64,000 nucleotides of DNA from Solwaraspora sp. WMMD792 (GTDB taxonomy: Bacteria; Actinomycetota; Actinomycetes; Mycobacteriales; Micromonosporaceae): positions 868,001 through 932,000 of the forward strand of contig NZ_JARUBH010000009.1 in the NCBI RefSeq assembly GCF_029626105.1, given 5' to 3'. The translations under genes and the position numbers were made by a program. The notes under the pieces were generated by a model, which was given only the letters and a program-made list of their open reading frames with translations, did no database searches and was not told the origin of the DNA. Numbering within the stretch: the stretch's first letter is position 1; each line of letters starts with the position of its first letter. Positions 8,019 through 16,675 of the stretch are shown here, in pieces.

Positions 8019-9053
8019 GTGACCGTGGCCGGAACCGAGCGTAACCGGGCCCGCCCCGAGCGGGCCCGCCCCACCATGGACGACGTCGCCGCGGTCGCCG
8101 GGGTGTCCCGGGGCACCGTGTCACGGTGGCTCAACGGCGGGCACAACGTCAGCGGCCCGGCCGCCGAGGCCGTCGAGCGGGCCATTCGCAAGACCGGGTA
8201 CGTGGTCAACCAGCACGCCCGCAGCCTGGTCACCCAGCGGTCCGACTCGGTGGCGTTCATCCTGTCCGAGCCGCAGGACCGGCTCTTCGAGGACCCGAAC
8301 TTCAACGCCCTGCTGCGCGGCTGCACCCAGGCGCTGGCCGAGCGGGACATCACCCTGCTGCTGACCATCGCCGGCACCTCCGAGGACCGCAAACGGGTCG
8401 GCCGCTACGTCACCGCCGGCCACGTCGACGGCGCGCTACTGGTCTCCACCCACGCCGGCAGCCCGCTGATCGACGAGCTGAAGGGGCGCGGGCTGCCGTT
8501 CGTGGTCTGCGGCAAACCGCTCGGTCACGAACGCGACGTCAGCTACGTCGCCGCCGACGACCGCGACGGCGCCCGGCAGATGGTCTCCTATCTGCGCTCC
8601 CGGGGACACCGGACGATCGCCACCATCACCGGCCCGCTGGACACCCCGGGTGGGGTCGAGCGCCTCGCCGGCTACCACGACGTGCTCGGTGACACCGAGC
8701 CTCGGCTGGTGGTCACCGGCGACTACACCCGGGCCGGGGGAGAGGCGGCGATGGAGCAGCTGCTGCGCCAGGCCCCCGACCTCGACGCCGTCTTCGTCAG
8801 CTCCGACCTGATGGCCGCCGGGGCGATCGCCGCGCTGCACCGGGCCGGCCGCCGGGTGCCGCAGGACGTCGCCGTCGGCGGCTTCGACGACTCCGAGGTG
8901 GCCACCGCGTCGCTGCCACCGTTGACCACCATCCGCCAGCCGCTGGGGCGGATCAGCGCCGAAATGGTCCGGCTGCTGCTCGGCCACCTGGCCGGCGACT
9001 CACACGCCGCAGTGATTCTGCCGACCGAACTGGTGGTGCGCGGCAGCGCCTGA
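8019..9053 (+). CDS. LacI-family regulator of the galactan locus
   Basis: The 344-residue protein starts at a GTG with AAGGAAG five bases upstream. An N-terminal LacI helix-turn-helix (TMDDVAAVAGVSRGTVSRWL, residues about 13-32) leads into a hinge helix. A periplasmic-binding-protein-like effector domain follows, containing DAVFVSSDLMAAGAIAAL and ending in LPTELVVRGSA. It is the last gene of the importer operon, 10 bp after the permease. Four GCGC-centred palindromes of the LacI type lie before the three transcription units, so it is very likely the local repressor, released by galactose or a galacto-oligosaccharide. The effector is inference. Confidence 0.92.
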   Translation: MTVAGTERNRARPERARPTMDDVAAVAGVSRGTVSRWLNGGHNVSGPAAEAVERAIRKTGYVVNQHARSLVTQRSDSVAFILSEPQDRLFEDPNFNALLRGCTQALAERDITLLLTIAGTSEDRKRVGRYVTAGHVDGALLVSTHAGSPLIDELKGRGLPFVVCGKPLGHERDVSYVAADDRDGARQMVSYLRSRGHRTIATITGPLDTPGGVERLAGYHDVLGDTEPRLVVTGDYTRAGGEAAMEQLLRQAPDLDAVFVSSDLMAAGAIAALHRAGRRVPQDVAVGGFDDSEVATASLPPLTTIRQPLGRISAEMVRLLLGHLAGDSHAAVILPTELVVRGSA

Positions 9054-9110
9054 CCATCGGTGCCCGGATCGGGTCTGCCGGGCGGCATCGCATCTGGCAG
9101 GCTGGTAACT

Positions 9111-9950
9111 GTGCTGACGGTGCCGGTGCGGCAGCTCGGGGAGACCGAGCGTGGGGCGGTGGAGCGGATCCTCGACCTCGACCCCTATGCCGCGCCGCAG
9201 GTCGCGGAGCGGATCGCCGCGCGCGGACTGGCCTGGTGGCGTACGGACGGCCGGGTCTTCGGCTACGGGCCGCGCCGCCAACTCGAGTCGCTGTGCTGGC
9301 TCGGCGGGCATCTGACCCCGGTGCACGCCTCGCCGGCCGCGGTCGCGGCGTTCGCCGACCGGCTCGCCATCGAGGAACGGGTCTGCTCGTCGATCGTCGG
9401 TCGGGCCGACGCCGTACTCGGGCTGTGGGAGCGGATCGGCGGGCAGTGGGGTCCGGCCCGGGAGATCCGCGCCGACCAGCCGCTGCTGATCGCCGACCGG
9501 CCGCCGGCGGTGCCGGCTGACCCGGGGGTACGCCTGGTCCGGCCCGACGAGATCGACCTGCTCTTCCCGGCGGCGGTGGCCATGTACACCGAGGAGGTCG
9601 GCGTCTCCCCGGTCGCCGAGGACGCCGGGCGCGGCTACCGGCGGCGGGTCGCCGAGCTGGTCCGGGCCCGTCGCACGTACGCCCGGATCGTCGACGGCAC
9701 GGTGGTCTTCAAGGCCGAGTTGGCCGTCGTCACCCGGCACACCGCGCAGGTCCAAGGGGTCTGGGTCGATCCGGTCTGGCGCGGCCGGGGGCTGGCCACC
9801 CCGGCGATGGCGGCGGTGGTCCGCGACGCGCTGCGCCGGGTCGCCCCGACCGTCAGCCTGTACGTCAACGACTACAACATCGCCGCCCGCCGGGTCTACG
9901 ACCGGTGCGGGTTCCGCCGGGTCGGCTCCTTCGCCACCGTGCTCTTCTGA
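9111..9950 (+). CDS. GNAT-family N-acetyltransferase with DUF4081-like N-terminal half
   Basis: The protein has 279 residues. The N-terminal half (about 1-135) resembles the DUF4081 domain that precedes GNAT domains in actinobacteria. The C-terminal half is a GNAT fold with the acetyl-CoA loop WVDPVWRGRGLATPAM (Q/RxxGxG/A type) and the late strand SLYVNDYNIAARRVYDRCGF. The frame is open from 9060, but GTG 9111 (VLTVPVRQLGE) is where similarity to the family should begin; there is no good ribosome site for either start. It would transfer acetyl from acetyl-CoA to an unknown amine. It stands alone between the galactan operon and the hydrolase. The substrate cannot be read from the sequence. Confidence 0.85.
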   Translation: MLTVPVRQLGETERGAVERILDLDPYAAPQVAERIAARGLAWWRTDGRVFGYGPRRQLESLCWLGGHLTPVHASPAAVAAFADRLAIEERVCSSIVGRADAVLGLWERIGGQWGPAREIRADQPLLIADRPPAVPADPGVRLVRPDEIDLLFPAAVAMYTEEVGVSPVAEDAGRGYRRRVAELVRARRTYARIVDGTVVFKAELAVVTRHTAQVQGVWVDPVWRGRGLATPAMAAVVRDALRRVAPTVSLYVNDYNIAARRVYDRCGFRRVGSFATVLF

Positions 9951-9981
9951 GCCCTGCCGTACCCGGCGTCGGCACGGTCCG

Positions 9982-10047
9982 GCCACGCCGACCCGTCCAG
10001 CCCGCCACGCCGACCCGTCCAGCCCGCCACGCCGACCCGTCCAGCGG
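9982..10047. repeat. Three tandem copies of a 22-bp repeat
   Basis: The unit begins GCCACGCCGACCCGTCCAGC and is repeated three times (9982, 10004, 10026), the last copy ending with a changed tail. It lies between the acetyltransferase stop and the palindrome at 10081. It has no spacers, so it is not a CRISPR. Its role, if any, is unknown. Confidence 0.85.
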
Positions 10048-10080
10048 CCACGGAACCGCGTCAGACAGTGGTGCTACTCT

Positions 10081-10111
10081 GTTGGGCATTCGTCCAGGAC
10101 GAACGCCCAAC
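10081..10111. promoter_or_regulatory. 31-bp palindrome before the alpha/beta hydrolase
   Basis: GTTGGGC-A-TTCGTCC, a central A, then GGACGAA-C-GCCCAAC: two 7-bp arm pairs are perfectly complementary with one mismatch between them. It follows a possible -10 TACTCT (10075-10080), so it sits at the presumed transcription start, as a repressor operator would. No T-run follows on either side, which argues against a terminator. The protein that binds it is not evident nearby. Confidence 0.6.
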
Positions 10112-10209
10112 AGGTTGGGAGGCTGGGCGGCCGGGGCGGCTCAGCACGCACCGCCTGGTGCGGCCAGTCAGCCTGCCAGGCGGATCCATCAGCGAAAGGC
10201 GACCCGATC

Positions 10210-11124
10210 GTGGTACACGGTTACCGGGAATTCGTCCGTCGCCAACGCGCCGAGTTGCACGCCGGCAGCACCCTGGTCACGACCCGGGCCGGTCTCGTGG
10301 AGTACGGGGAGGCCGGTCCACCCGCTGGCCGGGCGGTGCTGCTCTTCCCGGGCGGTGGTGGCGGCTACGAGCAGATCCACCTGCTCGACTCACTACCCGA
10401 CCTCGGCTGCCGGGTGATCGGTTGGTCGCGACCCGGCTACCTGCGCACCCCACTCGATGTCGGACGGACGTTCGTCGAGCAGGCCGACGCCGCGAAGGCA
10501 CTACTCGACGAACTCGAAGTCGGCACAGTAGTCGTCTACGGCATCAGCGGTGGCGGACCGATCGCCATCGAATTCGCCCGCCGCTATCCCGAACAGGCCG
10601 AGGCGCTCATCCTCGAATCCGCCGTCACCCGCCACTACGCACCCGCCATATCGCCCATCATCAAAACGATCTATCTGAGCCCGCTCGGGACCTGGCTGAC
10701 CGCCCAACTCGTCCAACGCCTCCCCCGTGCGGCCCTGCACGACTTCGTCCGCCAGGAGTCCACCCTCGACCGGCAGGCCCGCCGCGCGACCGTCGACTGG
10801 ATCCTCGCCGACGACCGACGTCTGGCATACGCCAAAGCCGTCATGGCGGCACTCACCCCGTTCGAGGACCGCGCTGCCGGGCTGGACAACGACCTTCGGC
10901 AGTGGGCCAGGCTGGACGACTCAACCACCGCCGGCATCACCTGCCCAACGCTGATCCTGCACGGCACCCACGACGGTGACGCCGACCCGGCCCACGCCCG
11001 CCACGCCGCCACCACCATCCCGCAAGCCACCCTGCACCTGGTCCCCGGCGGCTGGCACCTGCTGCCTTTGTCGATCAACGGCACGACCACCCGACAAGCC
11101 AGGTCCACGTTCCTAGCCGAGTGA
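10210..11124 (+). CDS. Alpha/beta-hydrolase family protein
   Basis: The 304-residue protein starts at GTG 10210, preceded by AAAGGCGA. The oxyanion region LLFPGGGGGYEQ (about 45-55), the nucleophile elbow YGISGGGP with S113, an acidic residue in GTHDGDADP (about 258) and His in GGWHLLPL (about 285) give a complete Ser-Asp-His triad. There is no signal peptide, so it should act in the cytoplasm on an ester, amide or similar bond. The gene stands alone behind the palindrome at 10081. Its last 12 bp overlap the convergent membrane glycosyltransferase at 11113. The substrate is unknown; epoxide hydrolase, haloperoxidase-like and lactonase members share this fold. Confidence 0.88.
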   Translation: MVHGYREFVRRQRAELHAGSTLVTTRAGLVEYGEAGPPAGRAVLLFPGGGGGYEQIHLLDSLPDLGCRVIGWSRPGYLRTPLDVGRTFVEQADAAKALLDELEVGTVVVYGISGGGPIAIEFARRYPEQAEALILESAVTRHYAPAISPIIKTIYLSPLGTWLTAQLVQRLPRAALHDFVRQESTLDRQARRATVDWILADDRRLAYAKAVMAALTPFEDRAAGLDNDLRQWARLDDSTTAGITCPTLILHGTHDGDADPAHARHAATTIPQATLHLVPGGWHLLPLSINGTTTRQARSTFLAE

Positions 11125-12765
11125 CACCTGGTAGAGCCGGCCCGCCGTGGCGCACGGGTCCGGGGTCACCCGGGCGGCGGTGGCGAGCAACGAGCGTGGC
11201 TCGTCGTGTCGCCGGACGGTCCCCGGATCGGCGTCCGGCGGCAGCGGCAGCAGGTAGAGCTGGTTGATTCCCCAGGTGGCGATCCAGTCGCGCCGTTTCG
11301 CGACCGGGATGTCGGCGAAGTTGTCCGGGAAGAACGCCGTCCGCCGGCCGGTCAGGGCGCTGTGCCGGCCGACCTCCGTGCTGGTGACGATGGTCAGCGT
11401 CCCGTCGCTGCGGCAGCGCCGCAGCTCCTGTTCGACGACGCCGCCGGTGAGGCTTTCCGGGTCCGCCGGCACGGTGGTGAGCTGGTATCCGAGCGCCCAG
11501 CCGACCGGCAGCGTCAGCAGCAGCACGCCGACGGCATGCCCGGTCCGCCGTCCGGACAGCCAGGCCGGGACCGGGGCCCGGAGGATCAGCACGACGGCGG
11601 TCAGCAGCGTCAGCAGCACGGCCAGGCTGAGATAGCGTCGGCTCAGGTACCCGGTGCTGAGCTCGGAGAAGGCGACCTGTGCGGTGAATACGGCCAGCGC
11701 GGCCAGGCCGACCAGCAGCCATCGCGGCCCACCGCGCAGCGGTCTGCGGCTTGGGCGCGGCTGTAGCCTGCGGCCGCGGCGCAGCAGCAGGCCGGCGGCG
11801 ACGGCGGTGGCCACGACGGTGGGTGCCCAGACCGCGGCCTTGGCCGCCTGCAGGACCGCCGCCGGCGCGTTGCCGGCGAGCCGGGCCAGCCAGCCGATCG
11901 GGTCGTCGGTGGCGGTCGGAAGCTGATCGACGTCGATCACGTCGGTGACGTACAGCTGTGGCACGGCCAGCGCGATGATGCGGTTGTCCGCCGGGAACGG
12001 CGTACCGAAGTGGGCCAGCCCGTAGACCGCCCACGGTGACATCACGAGGGTGAAGACCAAGCCGGCCGGCACCAGCCAGCGCCAGTCCCGGCGGCGGATC
12101 ACGACCAGCAGCACCGCCAGGAGCAGCACCGCCGGCAGGGTGTCCGGCCGGGTGAGCACCAGGCCGCCAGCGGCGGCCCCGGCGGCCGGCCAGGCCAGCG
12201 CCGCTCGCCGATCGGTGCTGACCAGCGCGAGGACCAGCAGGCTGAGCAGCAGCCCGGCCAGCGGGAAGGTCCGCGCGGTGAGAATCTCGTCGAGGAACGG
12301 CACGAAGCCGAGCAGGCCCACGGTGACGACCGGCCCGAGCCCGGGTACGCCGACGCGTCGGCCGAGCACCGACAGCACCGCCGCCATGGCCAGCACGCAG
12401 CCGGCGGCGGCCAGCAGACCGGCCTGCGGCCCGGTGCCGGTCAGCGCGGCGGTGATGCCGACCAGGATCGGCCAGAGCGGACCACAGCCCATCGAGTACG
12501 GCTCGGGCGACTGGTAGCTGTGCCGGGAGGCGATCCGGAAGAAGTCGCCGCCGAGGGTCTGGGACAGTTCGTAGTAGCGCCACGAGTCCGGGTTGTACGG
12601 CGGACCGTCCCAGTAGTAGAGCAGCAGGAACGCCAGTACGCCGACGAGCGTCGCCCAGCCGGCGGCGGGCAGCCAGTCGGGCACCGACAGGGTCCGCCTG
12701 GCGTCGACCGCGTCGCTGGTCGGGTCGTCGGTCGGTCGCCCGGTGAGCCGGGTGAGCGTGCTCAC
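11113..12765 (-). CDS. Polytopic GT-C-like glycosyltransferase, putative
   Basis: The 550-residue protein has about 11 predicted transmembrane helices. The first extracytoplasmic loop contains YNPDSWRYYELSQ, with an acidic residue where GT-C (ArnT/PMT-like) enzymes bind a polyprenyl-phosphate sugar. The C-terminal part is a soluble outer domain (from about residue 430). It would transfer a sugar from a lipid carrier to a surface acceptor; the assignment rests on topology and the loop motif, not on close family recognition. It overlaps the upstream GT2 gene by 4 bp. GT-C enzymes are often paired with GT2 polyprenyl-phosphate sugar synthases, which supports a two-step system. Confidence 0.7.
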   Translation of the reverse strand: MSTLTRLTGRPTDDPTSDAVDARRTLSVPDWLPAAGWATLVGVLAFLLLYYWDGPPYNPDSWRYYELSQTLGGDFFRIASRHSYQSPEPYSMGCGPLWPILVGITAALTGTGPQAGLLAAAGCVLAMAAVLSVLGRRVGVPGLGPVVTVGLLGFVPFLDEILTARTFPLAGLLLSLLVLALVSTDRRAALAWPAAGAAAGGLVLTRPDTLPAVLLLAVLLVVIRRRDWRWLVPAGLVFTLVMSPWAVYGLAHFGTPFPADNRIIALAVPQLYVTDVIDVDQLPTATDDPIGWLARLAGNAPAAVLQAAKAAVWAPTVVATAVAAGLLLRRGRRLQPRPSRRPLRGGPRWLLVGLAALAVFTAQVAFSELSTGYLSRRYLSLAVLLTLLTAVVLILRAPVPAWLSGRRTGHAVGVLLLTLPVGWALGYQLTTVPADPESLTGGVVEQELRRCRSDGTLTIVTSTEVGRHSALTGRRTAFFPDNFADIPVAKRRDWIATWGINQLYLLPLPPDADPGTVRRHDEPRSLLATAARVTPDPCATAGRLYQVSLG

Positions 12766-13847
12766 GCCCCCGCCCCGATCGTCGCCGCAGGATCGTCCGA
12801 CGCGGCCGGACGGGCCGATGCGGCCGGCCGGGCCGATGCGGCCGGGCGATCGTCCGGTGCGCCGGTCACCTGTTCACGCAGGTACGGCCCCGGCGGTCCG
12901 GCGGTACGCCCCGGTGCCTCGGCCGGTTGGCAGACCACCACGTCGCGGACCGCGTACATCGGCCGGGCCCGCACCTCGACCAGGATCCGGGCCAGGTACT
13001 CACCGAGCACCCCGAGGATCAGGAACAGACCGGTGAATCCGCCGGACACCAGGATCGCCAGGGTGGTCCACCCTTCGATGGGGTCGGACTTGACGAGGAA
13101 CACCGCGACCGCGTACGCGATGCCGGCGAGCGACAGGGCGCCGAACGTCAGGGACAGCCGGTGTGCCACCCGTGGCCCGAAGTCGGAGAACGACAGCAGG
13201 ATGTCGAAGGCCAGGCTTGACGTCTCCCGGTCCAGCCGCCGGCGCCCGGCGGTGTCCACCGTGGTCCGGGTGTACCGCAGGTGTTCGTGCCGGTGCCCGA
13301 GGATCGCGTACAGGGCCTTGCGGTAGCGGACCTTCTCCCGCATGGCGAGCATCGCGGCCAGCGTGCGTCGGGAGGTCAGTCTCAGACGCTCGGTACGCAG
13401 TGGGGTGTCGAGGTCGCTGTACCGGTTGACCAGGCGGTAGAACACCCGGCTGCGCAGCGGCCCGTCGTCGCCGCTGGCGGTGACGATGTCGCAGCCGCCG
13501 GTGGTGGCGCGCTCGTACATCCGGGCGAGGATGTCCAGCGGGAAGTCCACTGTCGGGCTCTCCAGTTCGAAGACCCAGTCGCCCATCGCCCGGTCCAGCC
13601 CGGCCTTCATCCCGGCCTCCACACCGTGTCGCCGGGCCAGCCGGACCACCACCGCGTTGAGCTGGTAACGGTCCGCGTACTCGCGCACCAACGGGGTGGG
13701 GTCGGTGGTGGAGTTGTCGTCGACCACCACCAGTTCGTGCAGGTCGAAGTGCTCGCTGAGCCAGGGCCCCAACTGCGCCAGGAAGCGGTCCAGATCCGGG
13801 TCGTCGCGGCAGTAGAGCACGAAGCTTACGAAGGTCTGGTACGCCAC
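12762..13847 (-). CDS. GT2-family glycosyltransferase with C-terminal membrane hairpin (polyprenyl-P-sugar synthase-like)
   Basis: The 361-residue protein has a GT-A fold with the nucleotide-sugar motif ELVVVDDNSTTDPT (about 38-51) and a weakly acidic ELESPTVDFP where the usual DxD metal site lies. Two predicted helices (about 215-285) are arranged as in DPM1/GtrB enzymes that attach a sugar to polyprenyl phosphate. The last 50 residues are low-complexity with the repeat RPAASA, encoded by a GC-rich tandem repeat near 12800-12850, and are probably disordered. It overlaps the FAD oxidoreductase gene by 22 bp and the GT-C gene by 4 bp. It likely charges the lipid carrier used by the GT-C protein; the sugar is unknown. 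Confidence 0.75.
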   Translation of the reverse strand: MAYQTFVSFVLYCRDDPDLDRFLAQLGPWLSEHFDLHELVVVDDNSTTDPTPLVREYADRYQLNAVVVRLARRHGVEAGMKAGLDRAMGDWVFELESPTVDFPLDILARMYERATTGGCDIVTASGDDGPLRSRVFYRLVNRYSDLDTPLRTERLRLTSRRTLAAMLAMREKVRYRKALYAILGHRHEHLRYTRTTVDTAGRRRLDRETSSLAFDILLSFSDFGPRVAHRLSLTFGALSLAGIAYAVAVFLVKSDPIEGWTTLAILVSGGFTGLFLILGVLGEYLARILVEVRARPMYAVRDVVVCQPAEAPGRTAGPPGPYLREQVTGAPDDRPAASARPAASARPAASDDPAATIGAGA

Positions 13848-14971
13848 AGCGCCTCATCCAGGTCGTAGATCGTGTTGACTTTTCCGCTGAACAACGTGGT
13901 GAACGGAGGGTGCACGCTCTCGGTCCGGATCAGGGTCGGACGGGAGTCGTCGACCTCTGCCGTCCGCAGCACGGTCTTGACCGTGCAGAGGCTCTCGACC
14001 TGGCGTAGCTGTCCGGCTGTCGGCAGGAATCGGCGGGTCAGGGTGTGCATGTACGGGTAGCCGCCGGCCGGCCGGGCGGGGCAGGTCCCGCAGTTGGCCA
14101 GGGCGGCCGGCGCGCAGTCCGGCGTCCGGCGCTGGCAGGGAAAGGTCGGCAGGGTGTCGGTGCTGGTCAGCCGGGGGGTGTAGGCCACCGCGCTGAGGCT
14201 GTGCCAGGGGGTGTGCCCGAACGGCATCAACGAGAAGAACGGACCGTCCAGCACGGTGACCGCAGTGTCCCGGTGGGCCGGGGCGTCGACCAGCACCATC
14301 TCGCACAGCTCGTACTTGAGCGGCACCGGCGGCAGGCCGAACGTGGCGAGCAGGGCGTTGGTGCCGGCGTAGGTCGCGTTGACGACCGCGCCGGCTTCCA
14401 CCTGGGTGCCGGACCGCAGCGTCGCCCGCCAGACCGTACCGTCTCGTCCGGCCTCGACCACGGTGTCGCCGAGGAACCACCGCAGCCGGTCCGCGTGGGC
14501 GTCGAGGCGGGCGAGCAGCGCGGTGCGCAGCGCCGGTGCATCGAAGCTGAACTCGTCGGTCTCGTACGCCGCCTCCACAGCGCCGTGCAGGAAGAACTCG
14601 GCCGGGTCGATCCGGCTGGCCGGCACGCCGACGGTGGTACAGAACTTCTCGAAGTAGGCGGCGTCCACGAAGGACCCTTCCGTCGCGATCGCGTACACGC
14701 TGCGGAAGCGGTGGTTGACCGCGGTGGGGAAGTCGCGCAGGAACCGTTCGTAGTAGCTGGCTGACCGCAGGGCCGTGTACACGCTGCGTGGGTAGTGGTA
14801 GCCGTTGTGGCCGCGGGCCTGGTTGATCAGGCTGGCCCGCACCAGCGGGCGCCGGTCGATGTCGACCACCGCGACGGACCCGCCGTGGGCGAGTTGTCGC
14901 CGGGCGGCCCACAGCCCGAAGACTCCTGCGCCGAATATGAGCGTATCAACAGAAATGCCCCCTCTACCCAC
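13826..14971 (-). CDS. FAD-dependent oxidoreductase of the glycan cluster (DAO-like)
   Basis: The 381-residue protein has an N-terminal dinucleotide-binding motif FGAGVFG (about 14-20) and a DAO-like fold with NQARGHNGYHYPRS (about 50-63). A Cys cluster (CX6CX7CX2C) lies about residues 280-300 in a Pro-rich loop and could bind a metal or form disulfides. It starts at GTG 14971; no good ribosome site precedes it, so it may be leaderless. It is the first gene of the three-gene minus-strand operon with the GT2 and GT-C genes, and is divergent from the epimerase operon. In polysaccharide clusters such enzymes may oxidise or aminate a sugar intermediate; the reaction here is unknown. Confidence 0.75.
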   Translation of the reverse strand: MGRGGISVDTLIFGAGVFGLWAARRQLAHGGSVAVVDIDRRPLVRASLINQARGHNGYHYPRSVYTALRSASYYERFLRDFPTAVNHRFRSVYAIATEGSFVDAAYFEKFCTTVGVPASRIDPAEFFLHGAVEAAYETDEFSFDAPALRTALLARLDAHADRLRWFLGDTVVEAGRDGTVWRATLRSGTQVEAGAVVNATYAGTNALLATFGLPPVPLKYELCEMVLVDAPAHRDTAVTVLDGPFFSLMPFGHTPWHSLSAVAYTPRLTSTDTLPTFPCQRRTPDCAPAALANCGTCPARPAGGYPYMHTLTRRFLPTAGQLRQVESLCTVKTVLRTAEVDDSRPTLIRTESVHPPFTTLFSGKVNTIYDLDEALWRTRPS

Positions 14972-15026
14972 GGCAGAAAGCTAGCATCCATCTTGTCCCG
15001 ATTTGTCGCTTAGTGAGAGGTGAGTC

Positions 15027-15845
15027 ATGCTCACAGGTTTGGTCGGCCACACCGGCTTCGTCGGCGGCAACCTGGCCCGACAACGCGCCTACGATCTCAA
15101 GGTCAACCGGGCCACCGTCGCGGCCATCGACGGGCAGCGGTTCACCCGGCTGGTGATCAGCGCCGCCCCCGGCGTCAAATGGCGGGCGAACGCCGACCCG
15201 GACGCCGACCGCGCCGCGATCGACGCCCTGACCAGCCACCTGCGCACCACGATGGCCGACGAAGCCGTCCTCATCTCCACCATCGACGTCTACCCGCAGC
15301 CGCAGGGCGTGGACGAGACGACGTCCGTCGAACCGGCCGACCACCCGCAGGCGTACGGCCGCAACCGGATCCGACTGGAACGCTTCGTCCAGCGGCACTA
15401 CCCGCGCAGCCTGGTGGTCCGGCTGCCGGCCCTGTTCGGGCCGGACCTGCGCAAGAACCTCGTCTACGACCTGGCCACCGGACGCACCGAGGAGTTCTGC
15501 CACCGCGACTCGACGTTCCAGTTCTACGACCTGCGGCGACTCACCGCCGACCTGGACCGGGCCGCCGCCGCCGGGCTGAGCCTGGTCAACCTGGCGACCG
15601 AGCCGCTCGCCGCGCAGACCGTGGCACAGCAGGTCTTCGGACGTACCCTGACCTGCGACACGGTGGCCCGGGTCGACTACGACATGCGTACCCGGCACGC
15701 CGCCGTCTTCGGTGCCGACGGGCCCTACGTCAGCGGCCGCGACGAGACGATCACCCGGCTGCGGGAGTTCGCCGACGACCAGGCGGCAGGTGCGCGCCCG
15801 GCCGGAGAAGGCGTGCGTCCGGCCGGAGAGCGGGTGGCGGTCTGA
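15027..15845 (+). CDS. NAD(P)-dependent epimerase/reductase-like protein
   Basis: The 272-residue protein starts at ATG 15027 behind GAGAGGTGAG. A Rossmann motif GHTGFVGGNL opens it (residues 6-15). STIDVYP, then AYGRNRIRLERF (YxxxR in place of YxxxK) mark an extended-SDR-like active site, and RLPALFGPDL is typical of sugar nucleotide epimerases. The protein is shorter than UDP-sugar epimerases (about 310-340). The changed lysine suggests an altered or weakened dehydrogenase step. The C-terminus has a small duplicated segment (RPAGEGV/RPAGERV). It is coupled by a one-base stop/start overlap to the TIM-barrel gene. It probably modifies the sugar used by this cluster; the substrate is unknown. 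Confidence 0.72.
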   Translation: MLTGLVGHTGFVGGNLARQRAYDLKVNRATVAAIDGQRFTRLVISAAPGVKWRANADPDADRAAIDALTSHLRTTMADEAVLISTIDVYPQPQGVDETTSVEPADHPQAYGRNRIRLERFVQRHYPRSLVVRLPALFGPDLRKNLVYDLATGRTEEFCHRDSTFQFYDLRRLTADLDRAAAAGLSLVNLATEPLAAQTVAQQVFGRTLTCDTVARVDYDMRTRHAAVFGADGPYVSGRDETITRLREFADDQAAGARPAGEGVRPAGERVAV

Positions 15846-16675
15846 TGTCCGAGTCGACCATCAAGGTGGCGGTGAGCAACATCGCCTGGCAGCCCGCCGA
15901 CGACGAGAAGGTCGCCGACCTGCTGCGCCACGCGGGAGTGGCCGGCGTCGAGGTGGCACCGACGAAGATCTGGCCGGACCTGACCGAGGTCTCCCTCGAC
16001 CAGGCACGCGGGTACGGGCGGATGTGGGCCCGCGCCGGCCTGCCGGTGGTCGCCGCCCAGTCGCTGCTGTACGGACGCCCCGAGCTGACGGTGTTCGGGC
16101 CGCGCCGGGAAGACCTCGTCGCGTACCTGTGCCGGGTGATCGACCTGTGCGCCGCGATGGGTGCCACCGCCCTGGTCTTCGGCAGCCCGCGCAACCGGCG
16201 ACGCAACGGCCTGCTGGACGAGACGGCGGACCGGATCGCCGCTGACGTCTTCGGCCGACTGGCCCGCCGGGCACACGCCGCCGGGACGAGCCTGTGCCTG
16301 GAGGCCAACCCCGCCGAGTACGGCGCCGACTACCTGGTCCGGGCGGAGGAGGCGGCGAGGCTGGTGGCGGCGGTCGACTCGCCGGGGCTGCGACTGCACC
16401 TGGACACCGCCTGCATGGCGCTGGCCGGCGACGACGCGGCGGCCTGCGCCCACAGTTTCGCTCCGCTGCTGCGTCACGCCCATCTCAGTGAGCCCGACCT
16501 GGCGGCGGTCGGCACCCCGGCCCGCGCCCACGCCGACTTCGTCGCCGCGCTGCGGGCCGTCGGCTACGACCGGTACCTCAGTGTGGAGATGCGTCCGTCG
16601 GACGGCGACCCGCTCGCCGCCGTCGATCGCGCCGCCCGGTACGCCGTGGCACTGTGCGGTGGTGAGCGGCCATGA
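15845..16675 (+). CDS. TIM-barrel sugar (phosphate) isomerase/epimerase family protein
   Basis: The 276-residue protein is a xylose-isomerase-like TIM barrel. Visible metal-site motifs are GVEVAPTKIWP near the N-terminus, LCLEANPAEYGADY (Glu), LHLDTACMAL (Asp) and YLSVEMRPSDG (Glu). ATG 15845 shares a base with the stop of the epimerase-like gene, and the end overlaps the GT2 gene by 4 bp, so all three genes are translationally linked. In surface-polysaccharide clusters this type is expected to isomerise a ketose or epimerise a sugar; the exact reaction cannot be called. There is no signal peptide, so it is cytoplasmic. Confidence 0.78.
   Translation: MSESTIKVAVSNIAWQPADDEKVADLLRHAGVAGVEVAPTKIWPDLTEVSLDQARGYGRMWARAGLPVVAAQSLLYGRPELTVFGPRREDLVAYLCRVIDLCAAMGATALVFGSPRNRRRNGLLDETADRIAADVFGRLARRAHAAGTSLCLEANPAEYGADYLVRAEEAARLVAAVDSPGLRLHLDTACMALAGDDAAACAHSFAPLLRHAHLSEPDLAAVGTPARAHADFVAALRAVGYDRYLSVEMRPSDGDPLAAVDRAARYAVALCGGERP

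Noticed and set aside
9982-10047. Possible CRISPR array
   Set aside because: The 22-bp units are directly adjacent without spacers and no cas genes are present.
15020-15844. Extended N-terminus of the isomerase frame through the epimerase gene
   Set aside because: It is Arg/Pro-rich noise in another frame of a well-supported gene; the isomerase begins at ATG 15845 with family sequence.
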